From contig NZ_DAHUXJ010000001.1 of NCBI RefSeq assembly GCF_027307225.1, positions 1 to 53,091 on the forward strand: a stretch of 53,091 bases of DNA, in the 5' to 3' direction. The DNA comes from Bradyrhizobium sp. (lineage in GTDB: Bacteria > Pseudomonadota > Alphaproteobacteria > Rhizobiales > Xanthobacteraceae). The notes under the pieces are model-generated. The model was not told the DNA's origin and ran no database searches. It was given only the letters and a program-made list of their open reading frames with translations. Position numbers and translations under genes: made by a program. This document shows positions 16,867 to 25,690 of this stretch, piece after piece. How positions within the stretch are numbered: position 1 is the stretch's first letter; each line of letters starts with the position of its first letter.

Positions 16867-17697
16867 TCAGGTACCCACGCGCAGTGCCGCACGCTGCTTT
16901 CGAAGTAGCGCGATGACAGATTGCGCGGTGATGCGTCCCGTCTTCGGATTTTCGGAGGGAATGCCCTCGATCGACATCGAGAAACGCGCCGCGTCGGAAT
17001 CGACCTCGATCCGGTGCGTGTTGCGCGTCAGTGCCGGGTCGGCCCAGATCTCGAGCCGGGTCCGGTCCGGGCCGATGCCCGCAAGCGACAGCGCCACCGC
17101 GACGTTCAGGTTGGCCGGAAAACCTTTCGCAGCCTCCCGCGCCGTGCCTTCGAAGATTTTCAGCGGCTCCCTGATCGATTCAATGTCGATATTGTTCTCG
17201 ACCAGAAACGGCGCACCGACGAGACCCCGAACCGGCTTGCGGGTCACCATTCGCACCGAATGAATGTCGCCGACGGCGGCCGCCGTCACCGCATCAAGGC
17301 CGATCAACGCCCCCGTCGGTACCACGAGCTGCCCGCCGTTTTTCCTGGCCACATCGATCAGGTCTTCATTTTCCAGCAGGGCACCGGCACTGAGCACGAT
17401 CGCGGTCTTTCCCTTCGCCACGAAGGGCGCCACGATCGATCGCAGAAGCTTTGCGGGCGCGCATTCGATCGCGATGTCCGCGACGTCAGATAGCTGCTCG
17501 ATCGGCAAGACCGCCGGCTTCGTCGTCAAGCCGCCGAGCCAGTTGTGGTGCTTGTCGGGATTCTGCGCCGACACCGCTGTCAACGCGAGACCGTCGATCC
17601 CCTGATCGAGCGCCTCGGCGACTTTTTTCCCGATCGCTCCCAATCCCGCAATCGCGACCCGGAGCTTGCCGTGAGAGCTTTTCGACGAAGTTGCCAT
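16867..17697 (-). CDS. Aspartate dehydrogenase-like protein (NadX/DUF108 family)
   Basis: A 276-residue NAD(P)-binding protein with an N-terminal Rossmann motif GLGAIGKKVAE (about residues 18-28). The C-terminal domain is typical of L-aspartate dehydrogenase (GGQLVVPTGALIGLDAVTAA, RKPVRGLVGAPFLVEN, GFPANLNVAVALSLAGIGPDRTRLEIWADP). The family oxidises L-aspartate to iminoaspartate, feeding NAD synthesis when NadA is nearby, but catabolic and uncharacterised relatives exist. The start is ATG 17697 with AAGGAGAAG well placed upstream. It is the last gene of the minus-strand group behind the amidohydrolase and an ABC importer, which argues for a catabolic role rather than NAD biosynthesis. nadA and nadC are not visible. 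Confidence 0.8.
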   Translation of the reverse strand: MATSSKSSHGKLRVAIAGLGAIGKKVAEALDQGIDGLALTAVSAQNPDKHHNWLGGLTTKPAVLPIEQLSDVADIAIECAPAKLLRSIVAPFVAKGKTAIVLSAGALLENEDLIDVARKNGGQLVVPTGALIGLDAVTAAAVGDIHSVRMVTRKPVRGLVGAPFLVENNIDIESIREPLKIFEGTAREAAKGFPANLNVAVALSLAGIGPDRTRLEIWADPALTRNTHRIEVDSDAARFSMSIEGIPSENPKTGRITAQSVIALLRKQRAALRVGT

Positions 17698-17867
17698 TGG
17701 CTGGCTTCTCCTTTTTTGTGGGCGCTCGCCCAGAAGCGGCCTTGCCTCGCAAATCGGCGCCGTCGGAGCCACCCCGTTTCCGGCAACAGCCATAGCCGGT
17801 TGGGCCGCCGCCCTCAAGTCGATCACCGAACCGCCTCAAAGCAGTCGAATAAATTTCGCTCCCGCTT

Positions 17868-19100
17868 TTAGTGAACGTGGCGATGAAGCTCGACGCGCCG
17901 CCGTGTGAATGACTTGCGTCCTCGTTTGAAACCCCATAGCGGCTGCGCCAGAGTTGCGACCGCATCCGTCGGATTGTTCGCATCAATACAGACGAGATCG
18001 GCCGGCGCACTGACCTTGAAGCCGTAATTATCCAGCCGTAGCAGCCGCGCCGCTGAGCTTGTGACCATGTCGAGGCAGCCGGCGAGGTCTGCCGGACGGG
18101 AGACGTGGCAGACATTGGCATAAAGGTTTGCCATCCGGATCAGCGATCCGTCGCCATAGGGCGTGAATGGATTGAGTACGTTGTTGGTCGAAATCGAACA
18201 GGTGACGCCCGCTTTTCGCAGCGGCTCGGCCGGCACGACGCCACGCGGCACTGCGTGATCGTGGCTGCGTCCCATCAGATGCAGGTCGGTCGAAGGCAGG
18301 ATCGTCACGGCAACGCCGGCATTGGCCAATCGCGCCGCGATTTCGTTGAAGCGCGCCGGCGGCAGCAGTGACATCTGCGTGACGTGGCCAACCGCCACGC
18401 GTCCACCGCGGCCGAACTCCTCGGTCTTGCGGCAAACATATTCGACCTGCATGTTCTGCGTGGTCTCGGCGAGATCGAGATGCATGTCGATCTCGGCGTC
18501 GAATTCGCGCGCGATTTCAAAGATGCGATCAATCTGCTTGCGCGGATCGGTGTCGAAATACGGCACCGCCCCGATGGTGCGCGCGCCGCGCCGCAAGCCC
18601 TCGATCAGCAATTCTTCCGTGCCGGGATAGTTGGTCATGCCTTCTTGCGGAAACACGCATATTTCCACGTCGATCGCCCAGGCATAGTCACGCACGAGTT
18701 GCTCGACCGCCTCAAGCCCGACCAACCCGATACCGGGATCGAGTTCGACGTGGGTGCGCATCCGCATCGTGCCGTGCGAGATGCAGCGCTCCAGCGTTTT
18801 CTTTCCGCGCGCATAGGTATCTTCGACGGTAAAGCTGCGCTTTGCCGCGGCGGTTTCGCGAACGGCCTCGGAAACGGTGCCTTCTTCAATGTGGCAACGA
18901 TCGAGGATGCAGGTCTTGTCGAGATGAATATGCGTTTCGATCAGACCGGGAACGACGAGACAGCCTTCGGCCCTCAGCTCGGGCCCCTCGGCCGCCAATG
19001 CAGGCGCGACAGCCGCGATCGTCTCGCCTTGCACAGCGATATCGACGTTAACGAGTTCGCCATCTCGCAGGATGCGCGCATCCCGGACAATCAGATCCAT
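17868..19100 (-). CDS. Cytosine deaminase-like amidohydrolase with altered active site
   Basis: A 410-residue metal-dependent amidohydrolase of the CodA/AtzC type. It has the strand-1 metal motif (H57, H59 in ETHIHLDKT), Q152 in FPQEG, H207 in HLDLAE, H239 in GHVT, and the STDLHLMGR...TPYGDGSLIRM C-terminal pattern. Compared with E. coli cytosine deaminase, the metal/catalytic Asp of the GHDDVFDPW motif appears as Asn (around N306-N307 in STNNVLNP), and the Glu three residues after the third His is replaced (L210). The substrate is therefore uncertain; deamination of cytosine should not be assumed. It lies 8 bp downstream of the fused ABC transporter gene and 170 bp upstream of the aspartate-dehydrogenase-like gene, so all are probably one transcription unit. 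Confidence 0.75.
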   Translation of the reverse strand: MDLIVRDARILRDGELVNVDIAVQGETIAAVAPALAAEGPELRAEGCLVVPGLIETHIHLDKTCILDRCHIEEGTVSEAVRETAAAKRSFTVEDTYARGKKTLERCISHGTMRMRTHVELDPGIGLVGLEAVEQLVRDYAWAIDVEICVFPQEGMTNYPGTEELLIEGLRRGARTIGAVPYFDTDPRKQIDRIFEIAREFDAEIDMHLDLAETTQNMQVEYVCRKTEEFGRGGRVAVGHVTQMSLLPPARFNEIAARLANAGVAVTILPSTDLHLMGRSHDHAVPRGVVPAEPLRKAGVTCSISTNNVLNPFTPYGDGSLIRMANLYANVCHVSRPADLAGCLDMVTSSAARLLRLDNYGFKVSAPADLVCIDANNPTDAVATLAQPLWGFKRGRKSFTRRRVELHRHVH

Positions 19101-19108
19101 TCATCACC

Positions 19109-21532
19109 TCAAGAAGCAGAACCAAGGTAGGCGTCGTCGAGCATGGCGCCGCGCAACTCTGACGGACTTCCCTGCGCGACCACGCGGCCGCCACCGAGCA
19201 CGTAGCCGCGGTCGGCGATCGCGAGCGCATAATCGGCCATCTGGTCGACGACCAGCAACGTCATGCCCTCGTCCCGCAGCCGCGCGAATTGCTCGAACAG
19301 TTCCGACACGACAGCCGGCGCCAGACCGAGCGACGGTTCGTCGAGCATCAGGACCTCGGGCTTTGCCAGAAGCCCGCGCGCCACCGCCAGCATCTGCTGT
19401 TCTCCGCCCGAAAGCAGACCGGCGGCCGTATGCAGGCGCGGACGCAGCCGGGGAAAACGCTCGAGCATGCTCTCGATTTCGCTTACCGAAAAATCGCTGC
19501 GGCGCGTGGCGCCGAGACGAAGATTTTCGGCAACCGTCAACTGCGGAAAGACCTGCCGTCCCTCCGGCACCAGGATCAGGCCGGAGCTCGCAACCTGCGG
19601 CGCCGGGAGTGAACCGATATCTTTGCCGTCCAGCGTGATGCTCCCGTTGACGGGACGGATCAGGCCGCTCAGCGCTTTCATCAGGGTCGACTTGCCAGCG
19701 CCGTTCGGACCAAACAGCGCAATCACCTCGCCGCGCCCGATTTTGAGGCTGACATTGTCGAGCACGGCCAACGCGCCGTAGCCCGCACTCAGTCCATCGA
19801 CTTCGAGCAAGGGTGCGCCGGCGGTGCGTGTGACGGCCGGTCCGGCCGTCATTGCCGCACCGAGATAGGCAGCTTTGACGGACGGATCATTGCGTACGAC
19901 CGCGGGCGTACCGATGGCGATGCGACGGCCGGCATCGAGCACCACGATCTCGTCGGAAATCGACATCACCAGCGACATGTCATGCTCGACGAGGACGACG
20001 GCGAGGCCGGCGCGCGCGAGCCGCTGAAGCAAGCCGCCGAGCTTGGCTGTATCTGCTTCGTTGAGACCGGCGGCCGGTTCATCCAGCAACAACACCGCAG
20101 GCGCCGTAGCCAGCGCTCTCGCGATCTCGACCAGTCGGCGATCGACATGCGGCAGCGCGCCCGCCAACCGTGTATTCGATCCGATATAGCCGACCAACGC
20201 CAGCAGCGCGCGCGCCAGATCCGAATCCGCGCGCCCGCGCCACGCGCCGCGCAGCAGCCCGAGGCGGACGTTGTCGAGCACGCTTAGATTCACAAAAGGC
20301 TGCGCGGTCTGAAAGGTTCGGGCCAGACTCGCTCGCGCCATGTCATGAGCGGAAAATCCGGTGATGTCCTGCTTGCCGATCCGCACAGTCCCCGCATCCG
20401 GACGCTGGAATCCGCTCATCAGATTGAGCAGCGTGGTCTTGCCGGCTCCATTGGGGCCAATCACGCTGGTGATGCGGCCGGGCGAAGCAATCATGTCGAC
20501 GCCCGCGACCGCAACGACGCCGCCAAACGCCACCCGCACGCCTTCCGCGGCAAGGCTGCCGCGCGCGCCGGTGATATGCGCCAGCGCCCGATCGAGATCA
20601 GGCTTTGCCTCGGTGAGAGATTTTCGGGGTCGCAAGAGCTGCGCGAGCGCGCCTGCAATCCCGCCCGGCGCAGCCCACAGCACGATCAGAAGTGCCGCTC
20701 CGAATATCAGAAGGCGATATTCGGCGAGGCTCGCCAGCGCCTCGGGCAGGAAAACAACGATCGCCGATCCAATCAGCGGCCCAAGAGTCCAGCCGGCGCC
20801 ACCGATAACCACCACCAGCAAGAGCAGGATCGATTGCGAGAACGGGAAAGAACTCGGCGCGATGAATCCGGTCAGCGCCGCTTGCAAACCTCCCGCCAGT
20901 CCGGCAGCGGCCGCTGCCAGAACGAAGGCCGCCGTCCGCACCGCCACGGGACTGGTTCCGACGCTCCGCGCCGCGGCCGGCGCCGAGGCGAAAGCCTGCA
21001 TCGCAAGACCGCTGGGGCTGCGCGCCAGATAGTAGAACAGGACCAGCCCCGCCAGGCAAAAAACGCATGTCAGCAAAGCCGTGCCACCGGTGCCAAACGG
21101 CGCCGGAATTCCGGCAAGTCCGCTGGAGCCTCCGGTCAGATCGGGCCATTCGATCGAGACGGATTCGACGATGAAGCCGAAGGCAATCGTCACCATAGCA
21201 AGGTAAGGCCCGGTGACGCGAAGGGCCGGAATCGAAAGCGCCGCCGATATCGCGGCTACCACGAGCACCGCGAGCGGCAGCGCTTCCCAGAAATTCAATC
21301 CCGCCTTGGTGGTGAGAATGCCGACCCCATAGGCGCCGAGCGCGACAAAGCCGCCCTGCCCCAGCGATACTTCGCCGGCGAGGCCAAGCAGCACGTTCAA
21401 CCCGATACCCGCGAGCGCCGTGGTCGCGAGCATCCCCAGGAGATACGCATAGTAACCGGGCGTCAGCAGACAGACCGCGGCGACGGCGATGCAAGCGAAC
21501 ACCGCAACAATGACGGCTGCGGCGGTCCTCAT
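19109..21532 (-). CDS. Fused LivM-LivG-LivF ABC importer protein (permease plus two ATPases)
   Basis: One uninterrupted 807-residue frame holding three normally separate subunits. Residues 1-300 are a LivM-type permease (GLNVLLGLAGEVSLGQGGFVALGAY). About 326-560 is a LivG-type ATPase (Walker A GPNGAGKT at 359-366, LLLDEPAAGLNE, VVLVEHDMSLVM). About 572-807 is a LivF-type ATPase (Walker A GPNGAGKST near 608-616, SGGEQQML signature, MLDEPSLGLAP). In the LivG part the signature region reads ALPHVDRRLVEIARAL and lacks the usual Gly. The start ATG 21532 overlaps the livH stop (ATGA). An internal Met561 lies at the LivG/LivF junction, but no stop separates the parts. Substrate is unknown; the neighbouring amidohydrolase suggests an N-containing organic compound. 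Confidence 0.88.
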   Translation of the reverse strand: MRTAAAVIVAVFACIAVAAVCLLTPGYYAYLLGMLATTALAGIGLNVLLGLAGEVSLGQGGFVALGAYGVGILTTKAGLNFWEALPLAVLVVAAISAALSIPALRVTGPYLAMVTIAFGFIVESVSIEWPDLTGGSSGLAGIPAPFGTGGTALLTCVFCLAGLVLFYYLARSPSGLAMQAFASAPAAARSVGTSPVAVRTAAFVLAAAAAGLAGGLQAALTGFIAPSSFPFSQSILLLLVVVIGGAGWTLGPLIGSAIVVFLPEALASLAEYRLLIFGAALLIVLWAAPGGIAGALAQLLRPRKSLTEAKPDLDRALAHITGARGSLAAEGVRVAFGGVVAVAGVDMIASPGRITSVIGPNGAGKTTLLNLMSGFQRPDAGTVRIGKQDITGFSAHDMARASLARTFQTAQPFVNLSVLDNVRLGLLRGAWRGRADSDLARALLALVGYIGSNTRLAGALPHVDRRLVEIARALATAPAVLLLDEPAAGLNEADTAKLGGLLQRLARAGLAVVLVEHDMSLVMSISDEIVVLDAGRRIAIGTPAVVRNDPSVKAAYLGAAMTAGPAVTRTAGAPLLEVDGLSAGYGALAVLDNVSLKIGRGEVIALFGPNGAGKSTLMKALSGLIRPVNGSITLDGKDIGSLPAPQVASSGLILVPEGRQVFPQLTVAENLRLGATRRSDFSVSEIESMLERFPRLRPRLHTAAGLLSGGEQQMLAVARGLLAKPEVLMLDEPSLGLAPAVVSELFEQFARLRDEGMTLLVVDQMADYALAIADRGYVLGGGRVVAQGSPSELRGAMLDDAYLGSAS

Positions 21533-22398
21533 ACGCGCACCTTGGTTCGTCCACCAAACAGGCCCGACGGTGCCAGTACCAGCGCCGCGATGACGACTGA
21601 AAAGGTCACGATCTGTGTGCTGCTCGAACCTAGCCAGGTGGTAGCGCAGGCTTCGACCAGCCCGTAACCCAGGCCAGCAATCACCACGCCCCAGGGATTG
21701 GTCAGGCCGCCAAGAATGGCAACGGCAAACGCCTTGATGCCGAACAACGTCCCCATGTCGTAGGCGACGTTGTAAAGCGGTGCGATCAGGATGCCGCCGA
21801 TTCCGGCGAGCAGCGCTGCGGCTGCATAGGTGAATGCGATGAGCATGGTCACGTCGATGCTCATCAGCCGCGCCGCATCCGGATTTTCGACCGCGGCGCG
21901 CAGCTTCAGGCCGAGTCCCGTGCGGTGCATGCCGAGGTGAACGGCAAGCGCCAGCGCGAGCCCGACAATGGGAACGACGACCTGCAGCGGAAAAATGCCG
22001 ACCGTGCCGATGACCCAGGGATCGTCGGCCAGCGACGACGGCAGCGCGCGGGGCTCCTTGCCGAATACCACCATCACGACGTTGTCGAGCACAATGCCGA
22101 GCGCGACGGTCGCGATCAGCCATGCATTGCTGCCACGCGCAACAAAGGGCCGGACTGCAATGCGCTCGACGATCAGGCCCCAGATCGCGCACCCCACCAG
22201 CGCAAGCGGCACCGCGATCAGCATCGGCCAATGCAGTCCCATTGCAAGTGCGTAGCAAATCACGGCCCCCAGCATCACCGAAGAGCCCTGCGCGAAGTTC
22301 ACGGTGCCGGAGACCGCAAAAGTCAGCGTGAAGCCCAGCGCGATGAGGCCGTAAATACTCCCGAGGCTCAGCCCCGAGACAAGTGCAGTTGCGAGCAT
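21529..22398 (-). CDS. Branched-chain amino acid-type ABC permease (LivH family)
   Basis: A 289-residue inner-membrane permease with the LivH pattern: SGLSLGSIYGLIALGFTLTFAVSGTVNFAQGSSVMLGA at the N-terminus, RGSNAWLIATVALGIVLDNVVM in the middle, and GIGGILIAPLYNVAYDMGTLFGIKAFAVAILGGLTNPWG near the C-terminus. It pairs with the LivM part of the downstream fusion. It follows the binding-protein gene by 3 bp and overlaps the fusion gene by 4 bp, so the importer genes are tightly co-translated. Confidence 0.9.
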   Translation of the reverse strand: MLATALVSGLSLGSIYGLIALGFTLTFAVSGTVNFAQGSSVMLGAVICYALAMGLHWPMLIAVPLALVGCAIWGLIVERIAVRPFVARGSNAWLIATVALGIVLDNVVMVVFGKEPRALPSSLADDPWVIGTVGIFPLQVVVPIVGLALALAVHLGMHRTGLGLKLRAAVENPDAARLMSIDVTMLIAFTYAAAALLAGIGGILIAPLYNVAYDMGTLFGIKAFAVAILGGLTNPWGVVIAGLGYGLVEACATTWLGSSSTQIVTFSVVIAALVLAPSGLFGGRTKVRV

Positions 22399-22401
22399 AG
22401 G

Positions 22402-23586
22402 TTAGCCGGTGACAGGCTCGATCTTATCCCCGTTATAACGCACCATGACGTAATCGTTCTCGTTCAGGGCATCGTGGTTTTCGTCCGTGAAGGGCTTTGC
22501 ATAGTTCTTGATCAGGCCCTGATAGTTGTCGATCGCCAGAAAGCCCTCGCGCATTTTAGGCCCCTCGGTCGAGCCCGCTTTTGCGATCGCAAGCGCGGTC
22601 AACTGCATGGCGTCGTAGGCATTGGCCACACCGACCGGCGGCGTGACGTCGCCGGGTCCCTTGACGTCGGAATACTTTGCCATCATCGCGGCGAGCACGC
22701 GCTTGCCGACCTCGTTCTGCGGTCCGAAGAAGCTGTAGGTCTGGATGAAATGCACTTTTCCGGCCCAGGAGCCGGCAAGCTCGGGAAAACGTCCGCCCGA
22801 AATGCCCCAATGCGAGACCACCGGCACCACCCAGGCCGACTTCTGCAACGACTTCATCACCTGTGCCCCCGGCGCGGCATTGGCGACCAGCAATATGCTG
22901 TCGGCCCCGGCTTCCCGCAGCCGCTGCAATTGCGGCGTCATATCGGGATCCTTGTCGTCGAATTTTTCCGCGCCTGCGAGCTTGACGCCCGCAGTCTCTG
23001 CGGCCGCCGTCAGCCCCTTAAGATTGGATTCGCCCCAGCCATTATTGACCAGCATCAGGCCGGGCTTCTTGGCGCCAAATTTGGTCGTGGCGTATTTGAT
23101 CAACGCACGGTCGACGAGAGCGTCCACGGCGGAGACGCGGAAGACGTAGTTCGGGTTGGCGCCGTTGCGCGTAATGTTGGTCGCCGCCGCCCACACGCCC
23201 ATCAAGGGCACCTTTGCCGAATTCACCAACGGCACGATCGCCAGGGATACTGGACTGTCGATGCCGCCGAAAAGGATCACCGCCCCTTCCTTGTCGATCA
23301 GTTCGCGGGCCGCGGTCTGCCCCTTGGCGGGGTTCGACTCGTCATCGCGGCGAACGAGCTCCAGCATCCGGCCACCGAGCAGGCCGCCCTTGGCGTTGAT
23401 TTCATCGATGGCGATCGCAAGTCCGCGGGTAATCCCCTCGCCGGATTTCGCCGAAGGCCCGGAAAGCGCCGCGACCAGGCCGATCTTGATCGGCTCAGCG
23501 GCCAGGGCCGAACGGCCAATGAGGCTTCCCGCGGCGATGCCGGCAGGCAAAACAAGGGCTTGACGGCGTGTCAGACTGGTCGGCAT
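22402..23586 (-). CDS. ABC importer periplasmic binding protein (LivK family)
   Basis: A 394-residue solute-binding protein. It has a twin-arginine-like signal (MPTSLTRRQALVLPAGIAAGSLIGRSALAAEP) followed by IKIGLVAALSGPSAKSGEGITRGLAIAIDEINAKGG, the hallmark opening of peripla_BP_6/LivK proteins. Later ELIDKEGAVILFGGIDSPVSLAIVPLVNSAKVPLMG is also typical. The start is ATG 23586 with a GGGGAG ribosome-binding site; the longer open frame upstream has no support. It is first in the operon with livH and the LivMGF fusion. The ligand cannot be inferred from sequence alone. The twin-arginine signal suggests export in the folded state, common in this family. Confidence 0.9.
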   Translation of the reverse strand: MPTSLTRRQALVLPAGIAAGSLIGRSALAAEPIKIGLVAALSGPSAKSGEGITRGLAIAIDEINAKGGLLGGRMLELVRRDDESNPAKGQTAARELIDKEGAVILFGGIDSPVSLAIVPLVNSAKVPLMGVWAAATNITRNGANPNYVFRVSAVDALVDRALIKYATTKFGAKKPGLMLVNNGWGESNLKGLTAAAETAGVKLAGAEKFDDKDPDMTPQLQRLREAGADSILLVANAAPGAQVMKSLQKSAWVVPVVSHWGISGGRFPELAGSWAGKVHFIQTYSFFGPQNEVGKRVLAAMMAKYSDVKGPGDVTPPVGVANAYDAMQLTALAIAKAGSTEGPKMREGFLAIDNYQGLIKNYAKPFTDENHDALNENDYVMVRYNGDKIEPVTG

Positions 23587-23897
23587 GAGCAACTCCCCTT
23601 GAAAATTCGTTTCGCTTTTTGCCCTCGGCTGCGGTTGTGGGCCGCGCGCATGCCGCAAGCCGGGCGTTTTCTTGCATCCGAAATCAAGCAAACGGTATGC
23701 CACAACCCTGAAAACCACAACCTGCCGGGACGGCAATTGCGCCGTCACATGCCCCAGAGGTTGCTCCATCAGGGCGAAGACGGTTGCGACCCGCGCGTCG
23801 ATATCTCTACTGCGATGCGAGATAAGCCCACGCCATCTCACGCAGTCAAAGCTGTCGGGAATTTCGAGGCCGCCTTCGCGCAATCCAGCCGACTCGC
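23587..23897. other. Upstream region of the LivK operon, no gene seen
   Basis: A 311-bp gap that should carry the promoter for the livK-livH-livMGF operon. I see no convincing -35/-10 pair, operator palindrome or coding frame. Confidence 0.35.
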
Positions 23898-24107
23898 TTA
23901 CTTCCGCGGCCGGCCCCGCTTGGCAAACACAGGCCCGTGTGCGTCGGCGGAGCATCGCAGCAAACTGGCGCGCTTGAGCGCTTCGTTCCGCTCAGGACCC
24001 GGTGGCAGCAGGCGTGCGCGCTCCAGCGCATCCGCTGCAAGAATCTCCTGATTGATCTGGTCTCGCGCCCGTTGCGATTCTTTCATCATCGCTAGCCACG
24101 CATCCAT
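23898..24107 (-). CDS. Small basic hypothetical protein
   Basis: A protein of about 69 residues with a helical, charged sequence (MKESQRARDQINQEILAADALERARLLPPGPERNEALKRASLLR) and a strongly basic end, KRGRPRK, which resembles an AT-hook-like tail. It looks like a conserved small protein of rhizobia, but I cannot name a family. The start is not certain: in-frame ATGs at 24140, 24107 and 24089 are possible and none has a clear ribosome-binding site. It is divergent from the enamidase gene and upstream of the livK operon. Confidence 0.5.
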   Translation of the reverse strand: MDAWLAMMKESQRARDQINQEILAADALERARLLPPGPERNEALKRASLLRCSADAHGPVFAKRGRPRK

Positions 24108-24140
24108 GCTACGCAAAAGCCAGCAAAATGCCGGCCTCAT

Positions 24141-24466
24141 ACAGACTCACGGACGAGCAACGTTATTCCCCATTGGCCGATGCTGTTATGACATTGCCCG
24201 CCGTCAAAGCCGGCCGTCCAGAACGAGCAGCCGAACGCGTCCTTCTGGCTGGTCTGGGGATAGTACTACGAACTCACAAAACCACGCCGACCAATGTTCT
24301 CCATGGTCTTCTCCTCCAAGAGCTATGTTTGTATTATTTTCAACAGGCGGTGGGTTGACGTCATTACCTGCCAGCCCCGATACCACGTCAAGGGGACGGA
24401 AGGGTCGAACTCAGGCGAAGCTGCTATGGGCCTGACGACAGAGCGCCCCACAAAAAGGAAAACACA
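24141..24466. promoter_or_regulatory. Upstream region of the enamidase gene
   Basis: A 326-bp gap. At 24325-24334 it contains ATGTTTGTAT, which matches 9 of 10 positions of one half of the perfect palindrome at 45257-45274 in the nicotinate dehydrogenase promoter. The other half is not conserved, so a regulatory role is only suggestive. An AT-rich stretch follows at about 24327-24342. Confidence 0.3.
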
Positions 24467-25666
24467 ATGGCTCACGACGCGCCACAGGCAACCGGCCCAA
24501 CCAAACTCGTCATCCGCAACATCGGCCTCATGCTCTCGGGTGCGCTGGAAAAACCCATTCTGGACGCCGACACGATCGTGGCCGAGAACGGCAAGATCAC
24601 CGGCATCGGCCGCTTCAAGGATCTCGACATCGCGGGCGCCACTACAACCGTCGACGCCAATGGCACCACGGTCGCGCCCGGCCTGATCGACAGCCACGTT
24701 CATCCTGTTGCCGGCGACTGGACACCGCGGCAAAACCAGATCGGCTGGATCGACAGTTTTCTCAATGGCGGCGTCACCACCATGATCTCGGCGGGCGAAG
24801 TGCACATGCCCGGCCGGCCGCGCGACGTCGTCGGGCTGAAGGCAATGGCGATCTTCGCACAACGCGCGTTCTGGACCCTGCGGCCGGGCGGCGTGAAGGT
24901 TCATGCCGGCGCGCCTGTGATCGAATGCGAAATGGTCGAGGACGACTTCAAGGAGTTGGCGGCGGCCGGCGTCAAGCTGCTCGGCGAGGTCGGGCTTGGC
25001 GGCGTCAAGGACGGGCCGACCGCACGCAAGATGGTCGGCTGGGCACGCAAATACGGCATCCAGAGCACGATCCACACCGGCGGCCCATCGATCCCGGGTT
25101 CGGGCCTGATCGACAAGGACGTCGTGCTCGAGGCCGACACCGACGTGATCGGACACATCAATGGCGGCCATACCGCGCTTCCCGATGACCAGATCCGCTG
25201 CATCTGCGAGGGCTGCAAGCGCGGGCTGGAGCTCGTCCACAACGGCAACGAACGCTCGGCGCTATTCACACTGCGCACCGCGCGCGAGATGAACGAACTC
25301 GGTCGCGTCATCCTCGGCACCGATTCTCCGGCGGGCTCCGGCGTGCAACCGCTCGGCATCTTGCGCATGGTCTCGTTGCTGTCCTCGCTGGGCGAGGTGC
25401 CGGCCGAGATCGCCTTCTGCTTTGCCACCGGCAACACCGCGCGGATGCGCGCGCTCGATTGCGGCCTGATCGAGGTCGGCCGCGCTGCGGATTTCGTCAT
25501 CATGGACAAGGCGCAGCATTCGCCCGGCAAGACCCTTCTCGACAGTGTCCGGCTCGGCGACCTGCCGGGCATTGGCATGACCATCATCGACGGCATTGTC
25601 CGGACCCAGCGCAGCCGCAACACGCCGCCTGCAACGAAAGTGCCGGAGATTGTCAGCGGGCATTGA
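24467..25666 (+). CDS. ena: Enamidase-like amidohydrolase (nicotinate degradation)
   Basis: A 399-residue amidohydrolase. It has the metal-binding DSHVHPVAGDWTP (about 77-89), a GEVGLGGVKDGPTA loop, HTGGPSIPGSGLIDKD, GHINGGHTALPDDQI and the late catalytic Asp in LGTDSPAGSGVQPLGILRM. These match the enamidase of Eubacterium barkeri, which hydrolyses 1,4,5,6-tetrahydro-6-oxonicotinate to 2-formylglutarate and ammonia. Presence of a 6-hydroxynicotinate reductase 18 kb away supports this function. The ATG is preceded by AAGGAAAACACA, a good ribosome-binding site. It stands alone; the rest of the presumed pathway lies beyond an 11-kb block of unrelated genes. A related cyclic amidase is the main alternative. 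Confidence 0.78.
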   Translation: MAHDAPQATGPTKLVIRNIGLMLSGALEKPILDADTIVAENGKITGIGRFKDLDIAGATTTVDANGTTVAPGLIDSHVHPVAGDWTPRQNQIGWIDSFLNGGVTTMISAGEVHMPGRPRDVVGLKAMAIFAQRAFWTLRPGGVKVHAGAPVIECEMVEDDFKELAAAGVKLLGEVGLGGVKDGPTARKMVGWARKYGIQSTIHTGGPSIPGSGLIDKDVVLEADTDVIGHINGGHTALPDDQIRCICEGCKRGLELVHNGNERSALFTLRTAREMNELGRVILGTDSPAGSGVQPLGILRMVSLLSSLGEVPAEIAFCFATGNTARMRALDCGLIEVGRAADFVIMDKAQHSPGKTLLDSVRLGDLPGIGMTIIDGIVRTQRSRNTPPATKVPEIVSGH

Positions 25667-25690
25667 TTGCGCCGGATGATGCGTCTTGGG

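Noticed and set aside
19845..19860. A separate livF gene starting at the internal ATG (Met561)
   Set aside because: No stop codon separates it from the LivG part, and no clear ribosome-binding site was seen there, so a fusion is the direct reading.
20345..21667. 440-codon plus-strand frame opposite the LivMGF fusion
   Set aside because: The translation is Arg/Gly/Asn-rich without motifs, while the opposite strand encodes well-conserved transporter domains.
21925..24051. 708-codon plus-strand frame opposite livH, livK and the following gap
   Set aside because: It is long only because stops are rare in that frame; the sequence is low-complexity His/Arg/Gln/Asp and runs antisense to LivK and LivH.
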